NCBI GenBank assembly: GCA_023439505.1
Contig: JAEXNR010000006.1
Location: 1-53,593, forward strand
DNA: 53,593 bases
Source of the DNA: Bacillota bacterium
Lineage (GTDB): Bacteria > Bacillota > Clostridia > Lachnospirales > Lachnospiraceae
Direction: 5' to 3'
Shown: positions 15,555 to 24,768 of the stretch, piece after piece
How positions within the stretch are numbered: position 1 is the stretch's first letter
How the letters are laid out: each line of letters begins with the position of its first letter
The notes under the pieces: model-generated
Database searches by the model: none
What the model saw: the letters and a program-made list of their open reading frames with translations, nothing else
Told to the model about the DNA's origin: nothing
Translations under genes and position numbers: made by a program

Positions 15555-17276
15555 ATGGGAATTATTCAATTTAAGGAAGCAAACTGCAAAAACTGTTATA
15601 AATGTATCAGAAGTTGCCCGGTAAAGGCAATCACATTTAAAGATGATCAGGCAAAGATCGTGGAAGAGGATTGCATGTTGTGCGGTAACTGTTTGAAGAT
15701 TTGCCCGCAGAATGCAAAGACTGTGAAAAGCGATATTGAGATTGTAAAGAGTTATATTCAAAAGAAGGAACCTGTTTATGCCAGTCTGGCACCCTCCTTT
15801 ATTGCCGCCTTTGAGGATAATCAGGGAAGGTCGCTATTTCTCGCGCTAAAGAAGCTAGGGTTTACCCATGTGGAAGAGACGGCCATCGGAGCTATGGCCG
15901 TTACAAAGCAATATGAGAAATTGATGAAGGAACAGAAGATGAAAAATATTATCACCACTGCCTGTCCCTCCATCAATTTTCTTATAGAAAAATACTATCC
16001 GGAGTTAATAGATCAGATGGCACCGGTGGTATCTCCCATGATTGCACATGCCAAAATGCTGCGTGAAAGATATGGTCAGGAAATCCGTGTTGTATTTATC
16101 GGACCCTGTCTCTCCAAAAAGGACGAATGCAACGATATGCAGAACAACGGATCGGTGGATGCAGTGCTGACCTTTGAAGAGCTTTGCAGCTGGATGACAG
16201 CAGAAGGACTCTATCATGAAGATGAGTTCTCAGAGGAATTAAAGGCAACAACGGATATGACAGCCAGGATTTATCCCATGCCAGGCGGTATCCTAAAAAC
16301 CATAGAGGATGAATATAAAGCCTATTATCAATGCGTCAGTATCGATGGGGTAGACCGCTGTATGAAGATTCTTGACACGATTAAAAACAATGAAATTGAC
16401 CATTATTTTATTGAAATGAACAGCTGTATCGACGGATGTATTGCGGGTCCCTGTATGAATGAGATGAAGGGGGGACTTCTTGCGGCAAGAGAAAAGCTGC
16501 TCCATTATGTAAAGCAGAGTCACGAGGATGGGGATCAGCCATTTGATCTGAGCACAGGCATAGAGTTTAGGAAGAAATTCATCGATCGTACCAGGAGGCA
16601 GCGCAAACCCTCAGAAGAAGAAATACAGGCGATATTAAACAGCATCGGAAAATATACAAAGGACAAGGAGTTAAACTGCGGCGCCTGCGGCTATTCCACC
16701 TGCAGGGAGAAAGCGCTGGCGGTTTATCATAATAAAGCGCAACTTCATATGTGTCTGCCCTTTATGAGGGAAAGAGCGGAATCAATATCAAATCTGATTA
16801 TTAACAATACACCGAATGCTATTTTTGCTCTTGACCATGAACTGAGAATACAGGAAATAAATACTTCCGCAAGAGAAAAGTTCCGCTGGAATATGGAAGA
16901 GGTCATCGGAGAAAATATATACACGCTGCTTCCTTGTGAGGATTTTATTACTGTGTTTGAAACGGGTGAGAGTATTTATGATAAAAAGTATTATTATGAC
17001 AAATTTCAGATGACAGTCCTGCAGTCAGTTATCATGGTGCCGGATCAAAATATCATGGTGGTAATCATTAAGGATATCAGTGAGGAAGAAAAACAACGGA
17101 TCAAGATGCATCAGATGCAGAAGGATAATATTGATATTACACAAAAGGTAATTGAGAAACAGATGCGTGTTGCTCAGGAAGTAGCCAGTCTGCTTGGAGA
17201 AACCACAGCAGAAACAAAAGTGGCGCTGACAAAACTTAAAAAATCAATCATGGACGAGATGAGTGAAATACAATGA
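15555..17276 (+). CDS. Sensory [FeFe]-hydrogenase with PAS domain
   Basis: Protein of 573 residues with, in order: two [4Fe-4S] clusters (Cys11, 14, 17, 21 and Cys40, 43, 46, 50); a hydrogenase H-cluster domain (about 75-310); a third CxxC-x4-C cluster (Cys375, 378, 383, 400); a PAS domain (about 405-510); and a C-terminal coil. H-cluster motifs keep the ligand cysteines Cys137, Cys185, Cys291 and Cys295. The proton-relay Cys of catalytic enzymes is Ala136 and the Met of MPC is Gly183, as in sensory HydS-type (group C) enzymes. It overlaps the phosphatase gene by four bases. The likely role is to sense H2 or redox state and signal through the phosphatase (inference). Confidence 0.9.
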   Translation: MGIIQFKEANCKNCYKCIRSCPVKAITFKDDQAKIVEEDCMLCGNCLKICPQNAKTVKSDIEIVKSYIQKKEPVYASLAPSFIAAFEDNQGRSLFLALKKLGFTHVEETAIGAMAVTKQYEKLMKEQKMKNIITTACPSINFLIEKYYPELIDQMAPVVSPMIAHAKMLRERYGQEIRVVFIGPCLSKKDECNDMQNNGSVDAVLTFEELCSWMTAEGLYHEDEFSEELKATTDMTARIYPMPGGILKTIEDEYKAYYQCVSIDGVDRCMKILDTIKNNEIDHYFIEMNSCIDGCIAGPCMNEMKGGLLAAREKLLHYVKQSHEDGDQPFDLSTGIEFRKKFIDRTRRQRKPSEEEIQAILNSIGKYTKDKELNCGACGYSTCREKALAVYHNKAQLHMCLPFMRERAESISNLIINNTPNAIFALDHELRIQEINTSAREKFRWNMEEVIGENIYTLLPCEDFITVFETGESIYDKKYYYDKFQMTVLQSVIMVPDQNIMVVIIKDISEEEKQRIKMHQMQKDNIDITQKVIEKQMRVAQEVASLLGETTAETKVALTKLKKSIMDEMSEIQ

Positions 17277-18445
17277 ATTTATATATAGATACCAGTGCTG
17301 AGAGTTTAAATAAATATAATGAAGAATTGTGCGGGGACAAGGTTGAAATTATACGAAAAGATCATTCCGTTATTATTGTATTATCCGATGGTCTTGGAAG
17401 CGGAGTAAAAGCCAATATTCTGGCTACCCTGACTTCTAAAATTATCGGTACCATACTGGCCAGCGGACTGGGAATTGATGAGGCTGTGGATACCATTGCC
17501 AAGACCCTGCCCGTCTGTAAGGAGAGAAATATCGCATACTCCACTTTTACTATTTTGCAGATTTCCGATACCGGAGAAGGATATCTGGTTGAATTTGATA
17601 ATCCTGCCGTATTTCGGCTTCGCAATGGAACTCCCATGCCGATTACCATGAATACCAGAGAAATCGGGAAGAAGCTAATAAGAGAAGCCAGATTTGAAGT
17701 TATCATTGACGATTTGTTTGTTCTTGTCAGTGACGGCGCTATTCATGCAGGAATCGGACATTCGCTGAATCTGGGCTGGCAGTGGGAGAATATTAATGAT
17801 TATATCCATAGAATGTATACCAGCGATTTGTCCTCAAAGAGCGTAACAAAGCTGCTGTTATCTGCCTGTGATAATCTGTATGCCCACGAACCCGGGGATG
17901 ATACCACCGTAATATCGGTAAAGATACAGAAATCATTGGTATTAAACATTATGGTAGGACCTCCGGTGGATAAAGAAGAGGATCAATATATTGTACAGCA
18001 ATTTATCCGGTCAGAAGGTAAGAAGGTGGTCTGCGGCGGCACAACTTCCCAGATCGTTGCAAGGGAACTAAACCGGGAAGTAAAGGCAAGTTTTAATTAT
18101 GGCAATCCGGCACTTCCGCCCATTGCCGAAATAGAGGGAATTGATCTGACCACAGAAGGAGTACTAACCCTGAGAAAGGCTTTAACCTTGATACAAGCTT
18201 GTATATCACCGGAAAGTACGATGCAGGATTTTTTAAATCTGAATAAGAAAGACGGGGCTTCAAAGCTTGCTAAGATTATTATGGAGGAATGTACCACCAT
18301 TAACTTTATTGTGGGCAGAGCAATGAATCCTGCACATCAGAATCCGGGATTTCCACTGAATCTAAGTCTTAAATTAAAGCTGGTGGAGGAAATAGCGGAT
18401 AGTATCAGAAGTACCGGGAAACATGTGAGGATCGAATATCACTAA
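17273..18445 (+). CDS. SpoIIE/PP2C-type serine phosphatase
   Basis: PP2C-like phosphatase of 390 residues. The SpoIIE-type core (about 15-225) shows the metal-binding motifs LSDGLGSGVKAN, LVSDGAIHAG and PGDDTTVISVKI. A C-terminal region (about 225-390, beginning LNIMVGPPVD) matches nothing I recognise by eye and includes a possible nucleotide-like segment VCGGTTSQIVARELN. ATGA overlap with the hydrogenase gene implies translational coupling and joint function. In group C3-type arrangements sensory hydrogenases are paired with such phosphatases. The phosphoprotein target is unknown; no anti-sigma or anti-anti-sigma gene is adjacent. Confidence 0.85.
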   Translation: MNLYIDTSAESLNKYNEELCGDKVEIIRKDHSVIIVLSDGLGSGVKANILATLTSKIIGTILASGLGIDEAVDTIAKTLPVCKERNIAYSTFTILQISDTGEGYLVEFDNPAVFRLRNGTPMPITMNTREIGKKLIREARFEVIIDDLFVLVSDGAIHAGIGHSLNLGWQWENINDYIHRMYTSDLSSKSVTKLLLSACDNLYAHEPGDDTTVISVKIQKSLVLNIMVGPPVDKEEDQYIVQQFIRSEGKKVVCGGTTSQIVARELNREVKASFNYGNPALPPIAEIEGIDLTTEGVLTLRKALTLIQACISPESTMQDFLNLNKKDGASKLAKIIMEECTTINFIVGRAMNPAHQNPGFPLNLSLKLKLVEEIADSIRSTGKHVRIEYH

Positions 18446-18537
18446 GTATTATTATCACACCGGAGACTGCGTCTGCGAGAACCATGGTACAAATGAATGT
18501 GCGTTGAAACAGGAAGGAATTATCAGTTAGTAAGATT

Positions 18538-18583
18538 GAGATCAAAGTAGAAGGGGATTGATTATCCACATTACTCTGATCTC
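18538..18583 (+). terminator. Hairpin after the H2-sensing operon
   Basis: Arms 18538-18549 and 18572-18583 pair over 12 positions with one mismatch; a smaller GGAT/ATCC pair lies in the loop. The following sequence is T-rich but not a clean T-run, so termination is probable rather than certain. Confidence 0.45.
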
Positions 18584-18716
18584 TTATTTGTGCAGATACT
18601 TTCCGTGGCTCAGGTATAAATTAAGATTGTTTCTGATATATTGTGATAAACAGTTACTTTCCCATGCAATCAGATTCGGTTGGAATTAATGGGAAGTATA
18701 AAGGAGCAATGGAATT

Positions 18717-19667
18717 ATGGATGTCAGAAAGCCCGTTGCTGTGATATCAGTTGTATTGATGGCAATCGCATGGTATTTTGCAGTGCAGTATAAGAATGAG
18801 ACAAACGTGATTCCCGCCTCCGGCACATCTCTCGGTCAATATCGGGTGGAACTGATCACGATGGATAAGACGGATGAGCACTGGGACTATGTTAATCGAG
18901 GCGCTTCTGATATGGCAAGGTTTGCAGGCATTCAATATCAATGGGAGGCGCCTCAGAATAAAAACGTGGAACAGCAGATCGAGCTGATCAACAATGCCGT
19001 AGCCAATGGAGTTGATTTGATTATGATTGCTGCAACGGATCGAGGTGCAGTCGGTACGGCGCTGGAAGAAGCAAAAGCCCATGGAGTAAAGATCATATAT
19101 GTTGACTCACCTGCCAATGTGGAGGCTCTGGTTACTTTGGCAACGGATAACTACAGAGCGGGGCAAATCGCAGGACGATCCATGCTGGAGGAAATACAGG
19201 AACATGGAATTAACAAGGGGGTAATTGGAATTATCGGGGTGGATAAAGAGACGAATTCCACCATGGACAGGGAAAAGGGATTTCGTGATATCATAAATAA
19301 GGATGGAAGGTTCTCATTGCTGCCAACCGTATATATGGAAGGGGAAATTGAAGCTTCCAAGATTGCAGCCACAGACTTTATCACACAAAATAATGATCTG
19401 GCAGGAATCTTTGGAACGAATGAAGGATCAACGACGGGTGTCGGCGCGGCGATTCAATCGTCCGGTAAAAGCATCATAGGGATTGGTTTTGACCGGTCGG
19501 ATGCGATTATTGAATTCCTTAATTCCGGAGATTTGAAGGCAGTCATGGTGCAGAATCCATATACCATGGGGTATTTGGGAATGGCGGAAGCAATAGCGGC
19601 ATTAAAAGGAGATAGTCTGGGTCCGAACTTTATCAATACAGGGGTGGCTATTCTTCGTAAGCGATAA
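18717..19667 (+). CDS. Membrane-anchored sugar-binding protein (Peripla_BP_4 type)
   Basis: Periplasmic-binding-protein fold of the ribose/galactose type, 316 residues. The N-terminus has an uncleaved-looking hydrophobic anchor (about residues 7-24) and no Cys, so it is not a lipoprotein. The binding domain begins near residue 42 (YRVELITMDKTDEHWDYVNRG) and shows NAVANGVDLIMIAATD, DNYRAGQIAG, GIFGTNEGSTTGVGAAI and GFDRSDAIIEFLNSG. No transporter genes are adjacent, which suggests a sensory or partner role for a kinase or a remote transporter rather than transport alone. An AAGGAG site lies 11 bases before the ATG. It is separated from prfC by a promoter. Confidence 0.85.
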   Translation: MDVRKPVAVISVVLMAIAWYFAVQYKNETNVIPASGTSLGQYRVELITMDKTDEHWDYVNRGASDMARFAGIQYQWEAPQNKNVEQQIELINNAVANGVDLIMIAATDRGAVGTALEEAKAHGVKIIYVDSPANVEALVTLATDNYRAGQIAGRSMLEEIQEHGINKGVIGIIGVDKETNSTMDREKGFRDIINKDGRFSLLPTVYMEGEIEASKIAATDFITQNNDLAGIFGTNEGSTTGVGAAIQSSGKSIIGIGFDRSDAIIEFLNSGDLKAVMVQNPYTMGYLGMAEAIAALKGDSLGPNFINTGVAILRKR

Positions 19668-19695
19668 TAATCTGCAAGGTTTATGAGCAAATACC

Positions 19696-19725
19696 TTGAC
19701 AATTATCTTTCCTTTATTATATGAT
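19696..19725 (+). promoter_or_regulatory. Promoter of prfC
   Basis: TTGACA at 19696-19701 and TATGAT at 19720-19725 with an 18-base spacer lie 49 bases before the TTG start. In-frame codons overlapping this promoter are therefore not part of the protein. Confidence 0.7.
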
Positions 19726-19773
19726 GAATTGGTTTTATATTTTATCAGGCGATTTATAGTTGGAGGTAATATC

Positions 19774-21360
19774 TTGAACGATTATGCAAAAGAAATAGAA
19801 AGAAGACGAACATTTGCAATCATATCTCATCCGGATGCGGGAAAGACAACATTAACAGAAAAACTTTTATTATATGGTGGCGCAATTAATCTGGCAGGTT
19901 CCGTCAAAGGTAAGAAGACGGAACGACATGCGGTTTCAGACTGGATGGAGATTGAAAAGCAGCGTGGTATTTCCGTTACCTCATCTGTAATGCAGTTTAA
20001 TTACAATAACTATTGTATTAATATATTAGATACACCCGGGCACCAGGATTTCTCGGAAGATACGTATCGTACCCTGATGGCGGCGGATTCTGCTGTCATG
20101 GTAATTGATGCCTCTAAAGGTGTTGAAAATCAGACCAAGAAATTATTTAAGGTTTGTGTGATGCGTAATATCCCTATTTTCACGTTTATTAATAAATTGG
20201 ACCGGGAAGCTAAGGATACCTTTGAACTACTGGATGATATCGAAACAGTACTTGGAATCCGCACCTGCCCCATCAATTGGCCCATCGGTTCCGGTAAGAA
20301 CTTTAAAGGAGTATATGACCGTTCAACGAAGCATATCACTCGGTTTTATGCTGCAAATAATGGTCAGAAGGAAGTAGAGAATGTGGAAGTGGAATTGGGA
20401 GATTCTTCTGTTGACGATTTGATCGGGAAAGTGAATCATGATACGCTGTCAGAAGAAATTGAATTATTGGATGGTGCCAGCAGTGAATTTGATTCAGAAC
20501 TGGTCTTAAGCGGACAGTTAACACCGGTGTTCTTCGGGTCGGCCTTAACCAATTTTGGTGTTGAGACGTTTTTAAAGAACTTCTTATCCATGACAATTTC
20601 TCCACTGCCAAGAGAGTCATCCCAGGGCAGAATTGATCCCATGGAACATGGTTTTTCTGCCTTTGTATTTAAAATACAGGCGAACATGAATAAAGCACAC
20701 AGAGATCGTATTGCATTTATGAGAATTTGCTCCGGTAAGTTCACCGCCGGAATGGAAGTGAACCATGTTCAGGGAAATAAGACCATACGGCTATCTCAAC
20801 CCCAGCAGCTCATGGCACAGGAAAGAACGATAATCGAGGAGGCTTATGCAGGAGATATTATCGGTGTATTTGATCCCGGCATATTCTCCATCGGCGATAC
20901 ATTATGTGATACAAGCCAGAAATTCACCTATGAGGGAATTCCGACGTTCTCACCGGAGCATTTTGCAAAGGTACGGCAGGTGGATACCATGAAGAGAAAG
21001 CAGTTTTTGAAAGGTATATCACAGATTGCCCAAGAGGGTGCCATCCAGATTTTTCAGGAATACAATACGGGTATGGAGGAGATCATCGTAGGCGTGGTAG
21101 GTGTACTGCAGTTTGATGTATTAAAGTTTCGCCTGGAATCAGAATATGGCGTGGAAGTCCGCCTGGAACCGCTGGCTTATGAATTTATCCGATGGATTGA
21201 GAATAAAAACATGGATGTCAGCAAACTCAATGTTTCCTCTGATACGAAGAAAGTAAAGGATTTGAAGGGGAATCCGCTGCTGTTGTTTGTAAATCGGTGG
21301 AGTATACAGATGGCACTGGATCGTAACAAAGAATTGATATTATCCGAATTCGGAAGATAG
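19774..21360 (+). CDS. prfC: Peptide chain release factor 3
   Basis: Translational GTPase RF3, 528 residues, close to the usual length of about 529. It removes RF1/RF2 from the ribosome after termination. GTPase motifs are SHPDAGKTTLTEK (G1), the RGISVTSS switch, DTPGHQDFSEDTYR (G3) and NKLDREAKD (G4). The central and C-terminal domains follow with no break. The start is a TTG at 19774 with a GGAGG site seven bases upstream. It stands alone, with its own promoter and a GC-rich hairpin behind it, so it looks monocistronic and unrelated in function to its neighbours. Confidence 0.96.
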   Translation: MNDYAKEIERRRTFAIISHPDAGKTTLTEKLLLYGGAINLAGSVKGKKTERHAVSDWMEIEKQRGISVTSSVMQFNYNNYCINILDTPGHQDFSEDTYRTLMAADSAVMVIDASKGVENQTKKLFKVCVMRNIPIFTFINKLDREAKDTFELLDDIETVLGIRTCPINWPIGSGKNFKGVYDRSTKHITRFYAANNGQKEVENVEVELGDSSVDDLIGKVNHDTLSEEIELLDGASSEFDSELVLSGQLTPVFFGSALTNFGVETFLKNFLSMTISPLPRESSQGRIDPMEHGFSAFVFKIQANMNKAHRDRIAFMRICSGKFTAGMEVNHVQGNKTIRLSQPQQLMAQERTIIEEAYAGDIIGVFDPGIFSIGDTLCDTSQKFTYEGIPTFSPEHFAKVRQVDTMKRKQFLKGISQIAQEGAIQIFQEYNTGMEEIIVGVVGVLQFDVLKFRLESEYGVEVRLEPLAYEFIRWIENKNMDVSKLNVSSDTKKVKDLKGNPLLLFVNRWSIQMALDRNKELILSEFGR

Positions 21361-21369
21361 AGAAAACTT

Positions 21370-21401
21370 GTGCCGGTGTTCTAATTGAGCAGCACCGGCA
21401 C
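21370..21401 (+). terminator. GC-rich hairpin after prfC
   Basis: GTGCCGGTG (21370-21378) and CACCGGCAC (21393-21401) pair perfectly over 9 bp around a 14-base loop. It lacks a T-run; a second small hairpin followed by TTTTTTG near 21472-21490 may complete termination. Confidence 0.5.
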
Positions 21402-21613
21402 GCATAAATACTGATATAGAAAGAGCTTGTTTGAGACAGAATTCAGATAAGTTCTTTTTGTTTACTCCCATTGACCGAAGTCAGTTTTTTGTTTCAGACT
21501 GTTGTGTGAAATGATTCGTTTGTATTCCTGATATACCTTGATATTTGGATTTTTTCATACTATAATCTACTATAAATTGGAAGATGAAACAATGTAAAGG
21601 TGGGACAAGTTGA

Positions 21614-23461
21614 TTGAAATTCCTTAAATATAACAGAAGTAATGTACTGCTATTTCTTTTTTTAATGTTCACCATTCTGATGGTCGTTTGTTCCTTTCGA
21701 AGTTCCGGTCATACACCCACAGCAAAAAAGGGAATCCTGGACCTGTCTGAATGGGAGTTTCGCGAGCATAATGTTATCAGAATGGATGGGGAATGGGAAT
21801 TCTATTGGATGAAATTCCTAGTGTACCGGGATCTGGAGCAGCAAAAAAGTATTGGGTACCTTAAGGTTCCAAAGACCTGGAACAATACAAAAATAGAAGG
21901 AGAAAAAATCTCAGGGAAAGGCTATGCAACCTACAGACTGCATGTGATTGCAGGTAAGAATACAAATCAACAATTGGGATTTAGAATTTATCCCTTCTCA
22001 AGTGCCTATCGCTTGTATGTCAACGAGAAGCTGATTGCAGCAAACGGGATGGCGGCAAAGTCAGCGCAGGAGGAAACGGGAGAATATCGGGTGAATACCG
22101 TATTCTTCTGGCCACCGGCACAAGAGTTCGATATCATCATTCAGGTATCCAATTTTGAATATGCAAAGGGTGGATTTTGGTATAGTATCAGCATGGGAAC
22201 ACAGACCCAGATCATGCGGCTGCATGATCTGATTATGGGGAAAGAAGTATTTTTAGCCGGCACACTTTCCATTATTTCTTTATTTTATATAGCAATGTTT
22301 ATCATGATGAAGGAGTTAAAATATTCAATTATTTTTTCAATCCTATGTTTCTTTATGATCCTTTCCATGGATATGGTGGGTCAATATCTTCTGGTAAGAA
22401 TATTTCCCCAACTAAGGTTATCCCATGTTATTTTTATCTGGTATTCAGCACTTACCTGGAGTAATTTTTTTCTGGTGTTGTTTATGCATGAATTATATCC
22501 GTCCGGATTGTCTGCAGTTTGCATCAGAGTTGGTTTTTTCATGGCGGCCATTTGTCAGCTCATTTTTATTTTCGTGAAACCGCTGGCCTATACCAGGTTT
22601 GCCGATATCAGCAATTTGATGGGGATTGCCGGTGTGACTGCCACGATCTCAATGATTGGGGTTGGAATCAGGAAAGGCTATAAAGAAGGGTGGCTTAATC
22701 TTCTTAGTATTCTCATCGTTCTGATTATGTATATTCATGATGTTTTGTATTGGCAGAATAAAATAGAAAGTGATTTCGGTGAAATCATATACGCCGGGAT
22801 ATTTTTGTTCGTTTTTATACAGATGATAATTCAGGCAAGAAGAATCAAAGAATATCAGGATCAGAAATCGGCAGCAGAGCTATCCTTCCTTCAGGCACAG
22901 ATTAAGCCTCATTTTTTATATAATGCCATGAATACGTTTATTTCAATATCCAGATATGATATGGAGCAGGCGAGAGATCTGCTGACTGATTTCAGTCAAT
23001 ACCTGAGAAAAAGTTTTGATTTCAAAGGACTTAGCCATACATCGACCCTCAGTGAGGAAATTGAGTTGGCAAAAGCATATGTATCCGTTGAAAAAGCCAG
23101 ATTTGAGGAACGGCTGGAAGTGATATTTGACATTTGTGAGGATCCCATGGCACAGGTCCCGCTGCTGATGCTGCAACCGGTGATAGAAAACGCCATAAAC
23201 CATGGAGTCCTACCGAAACCGGAAGGGGGAAGTATTGTCGTATCCGTGCAAAAGGTTGACAAAAGGTTGTTGTTTCGTGTAAAGGATAATGGGATCGGTC
23301 TAAAGGCGGGGAGAGATTTATTAAAATATAAATCCGGCAGCGGAATTGGATTATATAATATTAATATGAGATTAAAACGATTATATGGAGAGCGGCTTTT
23401 TATTAAAAGCAGCCCGGTAAATGGTACAGAAGTATTCTGGTATATTCCGCTTTCCTACTGA
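21614..23461 (+). CDS. 7TMR-DISM sensor histidine kinase (LytS-type kinase core)
   Basis: Sensor kinase of 615 residues. An N-terminal membrane anchor is followed by an extracellular jelly-roll-like 7TMR-DISMED2 domain (about 40-200, with GEWEFYWMKF and RLYVNEKLIAANG). A seven-helix 7TMR-DISM region comes next (about 205-405), then a His_kinase domain with the phospho-acceptor His433 in QIKPHFLYNAMN. The ATP domain shows MLQPVIENAINHG and GSGIGLYNINMRLK. DISMED2 domains are thought to bind carbohydrates. The start is a TTG with an AGGTGGG site nine bases upstream. The response regulator gene follows after 48 bases, forming a two-component system. Confidence 0.9.
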   Translation: MKFLKYNRSNVLLFLFLMFTILMVVCSFRSSGHTPTAKKGILDLSEWEFREHNVIRMDGEWEFYWMKFLVYRDLEQQKSIGYLKVPKTWNNTKIEGEKISGKGYATYRLHVIAGKNTNQQLGFRIYPFSSAYRLYVNEKLIAANGMAAKSAQEETGEYRVNTVFFWPPAQEFDIIIQVSNFEYAKGGFWYSISMGTQTQIMRLHDLIMGKEVFLAGTLSIISLFYIAMFIMMKELKYSIIFSILCFFMILSMDMVGQYLLVRIFPQLRLSHVIFIWYSALTWSNFFLVLFMHELYPSGLSAVCIRVGFFMAAICQLIFIFVKPLAYTRFADISNLMGIAGVTATISMIGVGIRKGYKEGWLNLLSILIVLIMYIHDVLYWQNKIESDFGEIIYAGIFLFVFIQMIIQARRIKEYQDQKSAAELSFLQAQIKPHFLYNAMNTFISISRYDMEQARDLLTDFSQYLRKSFDFKGLSHTSTLSEEIELAKAYVSVEKARFEERLEVIFDICEDPMAQVPLLMLQPVIENAINHGVLPKPEGGSIVVSVQKVDKRLLFRVKDNGIGLKAGRDLLKYKSGSGIGLYNINMRLKRLYGERLFIKSSPVNGTEVFWYIPLSY

Positions 23462-23509
23462 GCGGGATGGACCAAAGAAAAACATAGATAAATTCAAGAG
23501 GGTGACTTT

Positions 23510-24595
23510 GTGATAAAGGTAGTTCTGATTGATGATGAGAAACCGGCATTAAGAGAGCTGGAGTATTTATTAAAGGAATATAAAGAGATTACAGTCTTAG
23601 GATCTTATTCAAATCCGGTAACAGCGATGAAAATCATAGAGCAGGAGAAACCCCAGGCGGTTTTTCTGGACATCAATATGCCACAGATCATGGGTACAGA
23701 GCTGGCGGTGAAAATTAAGGAGGAGAGTCCTGCCACAGAATTGATCTTTACTACGGCATTTGCCCAATATGCTGTTCTGGCTTTTGAGATCCAGGCGATT
23801 GACTATCTGCTGAAACCGATTTCGACAGCAAGATTGGCGTTGACCCTAAGACGCCTTTCAGAGAAATTCTCTGATTCCAATCAGACGAAGAGGCTTCAAA
23901 TCAGAAGCCTTGGAAGTTTTCAGATTGGATGGATGGATCAGGAGCCGTTGAAATGGAGAGCCCAAAAGAATAAGGAGTTATTTGCATTCCTGCTGCATCA
24001 TTATAAACGAAGTATTTCCAAGGATGAAGTGATTGATTGCTTATGGCCGGAGGATGATCCGCAACGAGCCATCCGGCAGCTTTATAACGGGATCTATTAT
24101 ATTAGAATGACATTGGAAAACTATGGGATTGACAAATCACTGATTGCCATTGATCATAACTATCAGATTAAATTAGGCATACTGGATTGGGATTTGGGAA
24201 ATTTTTATACACAATATCGACAATTAGCCAAGCATGATCTGGCCGCACTTTTAGAGATGTATGAGTTATATCATGGAGATTATCTGGCAGAGGAGTACTA
24301 TCCCTGGGCGGATTTTGAAAGAGAAAGGCTGTGTCAGATGTATGAGCAGTGTATGATAAGGCTTTCGCTCAAATATATGGAACTGCAGCAATATGAGAAG
24401 GCGGAGGATATGCTGATCAGGGCATATCATAAGAATCCTTTTACAGAAAAGATTACCGAGCTTTTATTGACGCTCTACAAAATTACCGACAATCGGACAA
24501 GGGCAGTAAAACATTATGAAGACTATGCAAAGTTACTTTTCAGGGAGCTGGGAATTCATCCTGATGATAAGATAAGACGACTGGTAATACTTTAA
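23510..24595 (+). CDS. Response regulator with SARP-like output (REC-wHTH-BTAD)
   Basis: Protein of 361 residues: receiver domain (1-120) with acidic pocket Asp8/Asp9, phospho-acceptor Asp54 in FLDINMP and the TTAF and LKP segments; an OmpR-like winged helix (about 128-220); and a bacterial transcriptional activator domain of TPR-like helices (about 230-361) ending in FRELGIHPDD, typical of SARP/BTAD regulators. Such proteins activate promoters with direct repeats phased at 11 bp. Exactly such repeats occur 39 bases after this gene. The start is a GTG behind GAGGGTG. The partner kinase is the preceding 7TMR-DISM protein. Confidence 0.9.
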   Translation: MIKVVLIDDEKPALRELEYLLKEYKEITVLGSYSNPVTAMKIIEQEKPQAVFLDINMPQIMGTELAVKIKEESPATELIFTTAFAQYAVLAFEIQAIDYLLKPISTARLALTLRRLSEKFSDSNQTKRLQIRSLGSFQIGWMDQEPLKWRAQKNKELFAFLLHHYKRSISKDEVIDCLWPEDDPQRAIRQLYNGIYYIRMTLENYGIDKSLIAIDHNYQIKLGILDWDLGNFYTQYRQLAKHDLAALLEMYELYHGDYLAEEYYPWADFERERLCQMYEQCMIRLSLKYMELQQYEKAEDMLIRAYHKNPFTEKITELLLTLYKITDNRTRAVKHYEDYAKLLFRELGIHPDDKIRRLVIL

Positions 24596-24619
24596 ACATG
24601 GATTCATACCCGATTATCC

Positions 24620-24667
24620 CTCACCAATCAGTATGGTGAAAATTTGGTGAGATAAAGCTTCTATAAT
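24620..24667 (+). promoter_or_regulatory. SARP-type promoter with 11-bp-phased heptamers
   Basis: Heptamers TGGTGAA (24634-24640) and TGGTGAG (24645-24651) are direct repeats with a four-base gap, thus 11 bp apart. A perfect -10 box TATAAT lies at 24662-24667, ten bases beyond the second heptamer, and no -35 box is seen. An inverted copy, CTCACCAA (24620-24627), lies upstream. This matches the layout used by SARP-type activators and suggests direct control by the regulator encoded just upstream. Confidence 0.6.
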
Positions 24668-24760
24668 TCCTGATAGGAAGTAAATTGTGAAAGGAGGAAA
24701 TCCTGAAAGAAATAAATTCTGTAAGGAGGTAATCCTTAAGGAAGTAAATTCTGAAGGGAG
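24665..24760 (+). repeat. Three imperfect tandem repeats (31-33 bp), each ending in a Shine-Dalgarno-like site
   Basis: Units lie at 24665-24697, 24698-24729 and 24730-24760. Each contains a TCC(T/A)-type start, a central AAATT(C/G)TG and a terminal AAGGAGG or GAAGGGAG. Only the last purine-rich site sits at the right distance (eight bases) from the ATG at 24769. They form the 5-prime leader of the tail-collar gene. Confidence 0.75.
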
Positions 24761-24768
24761 TTGGAAGA

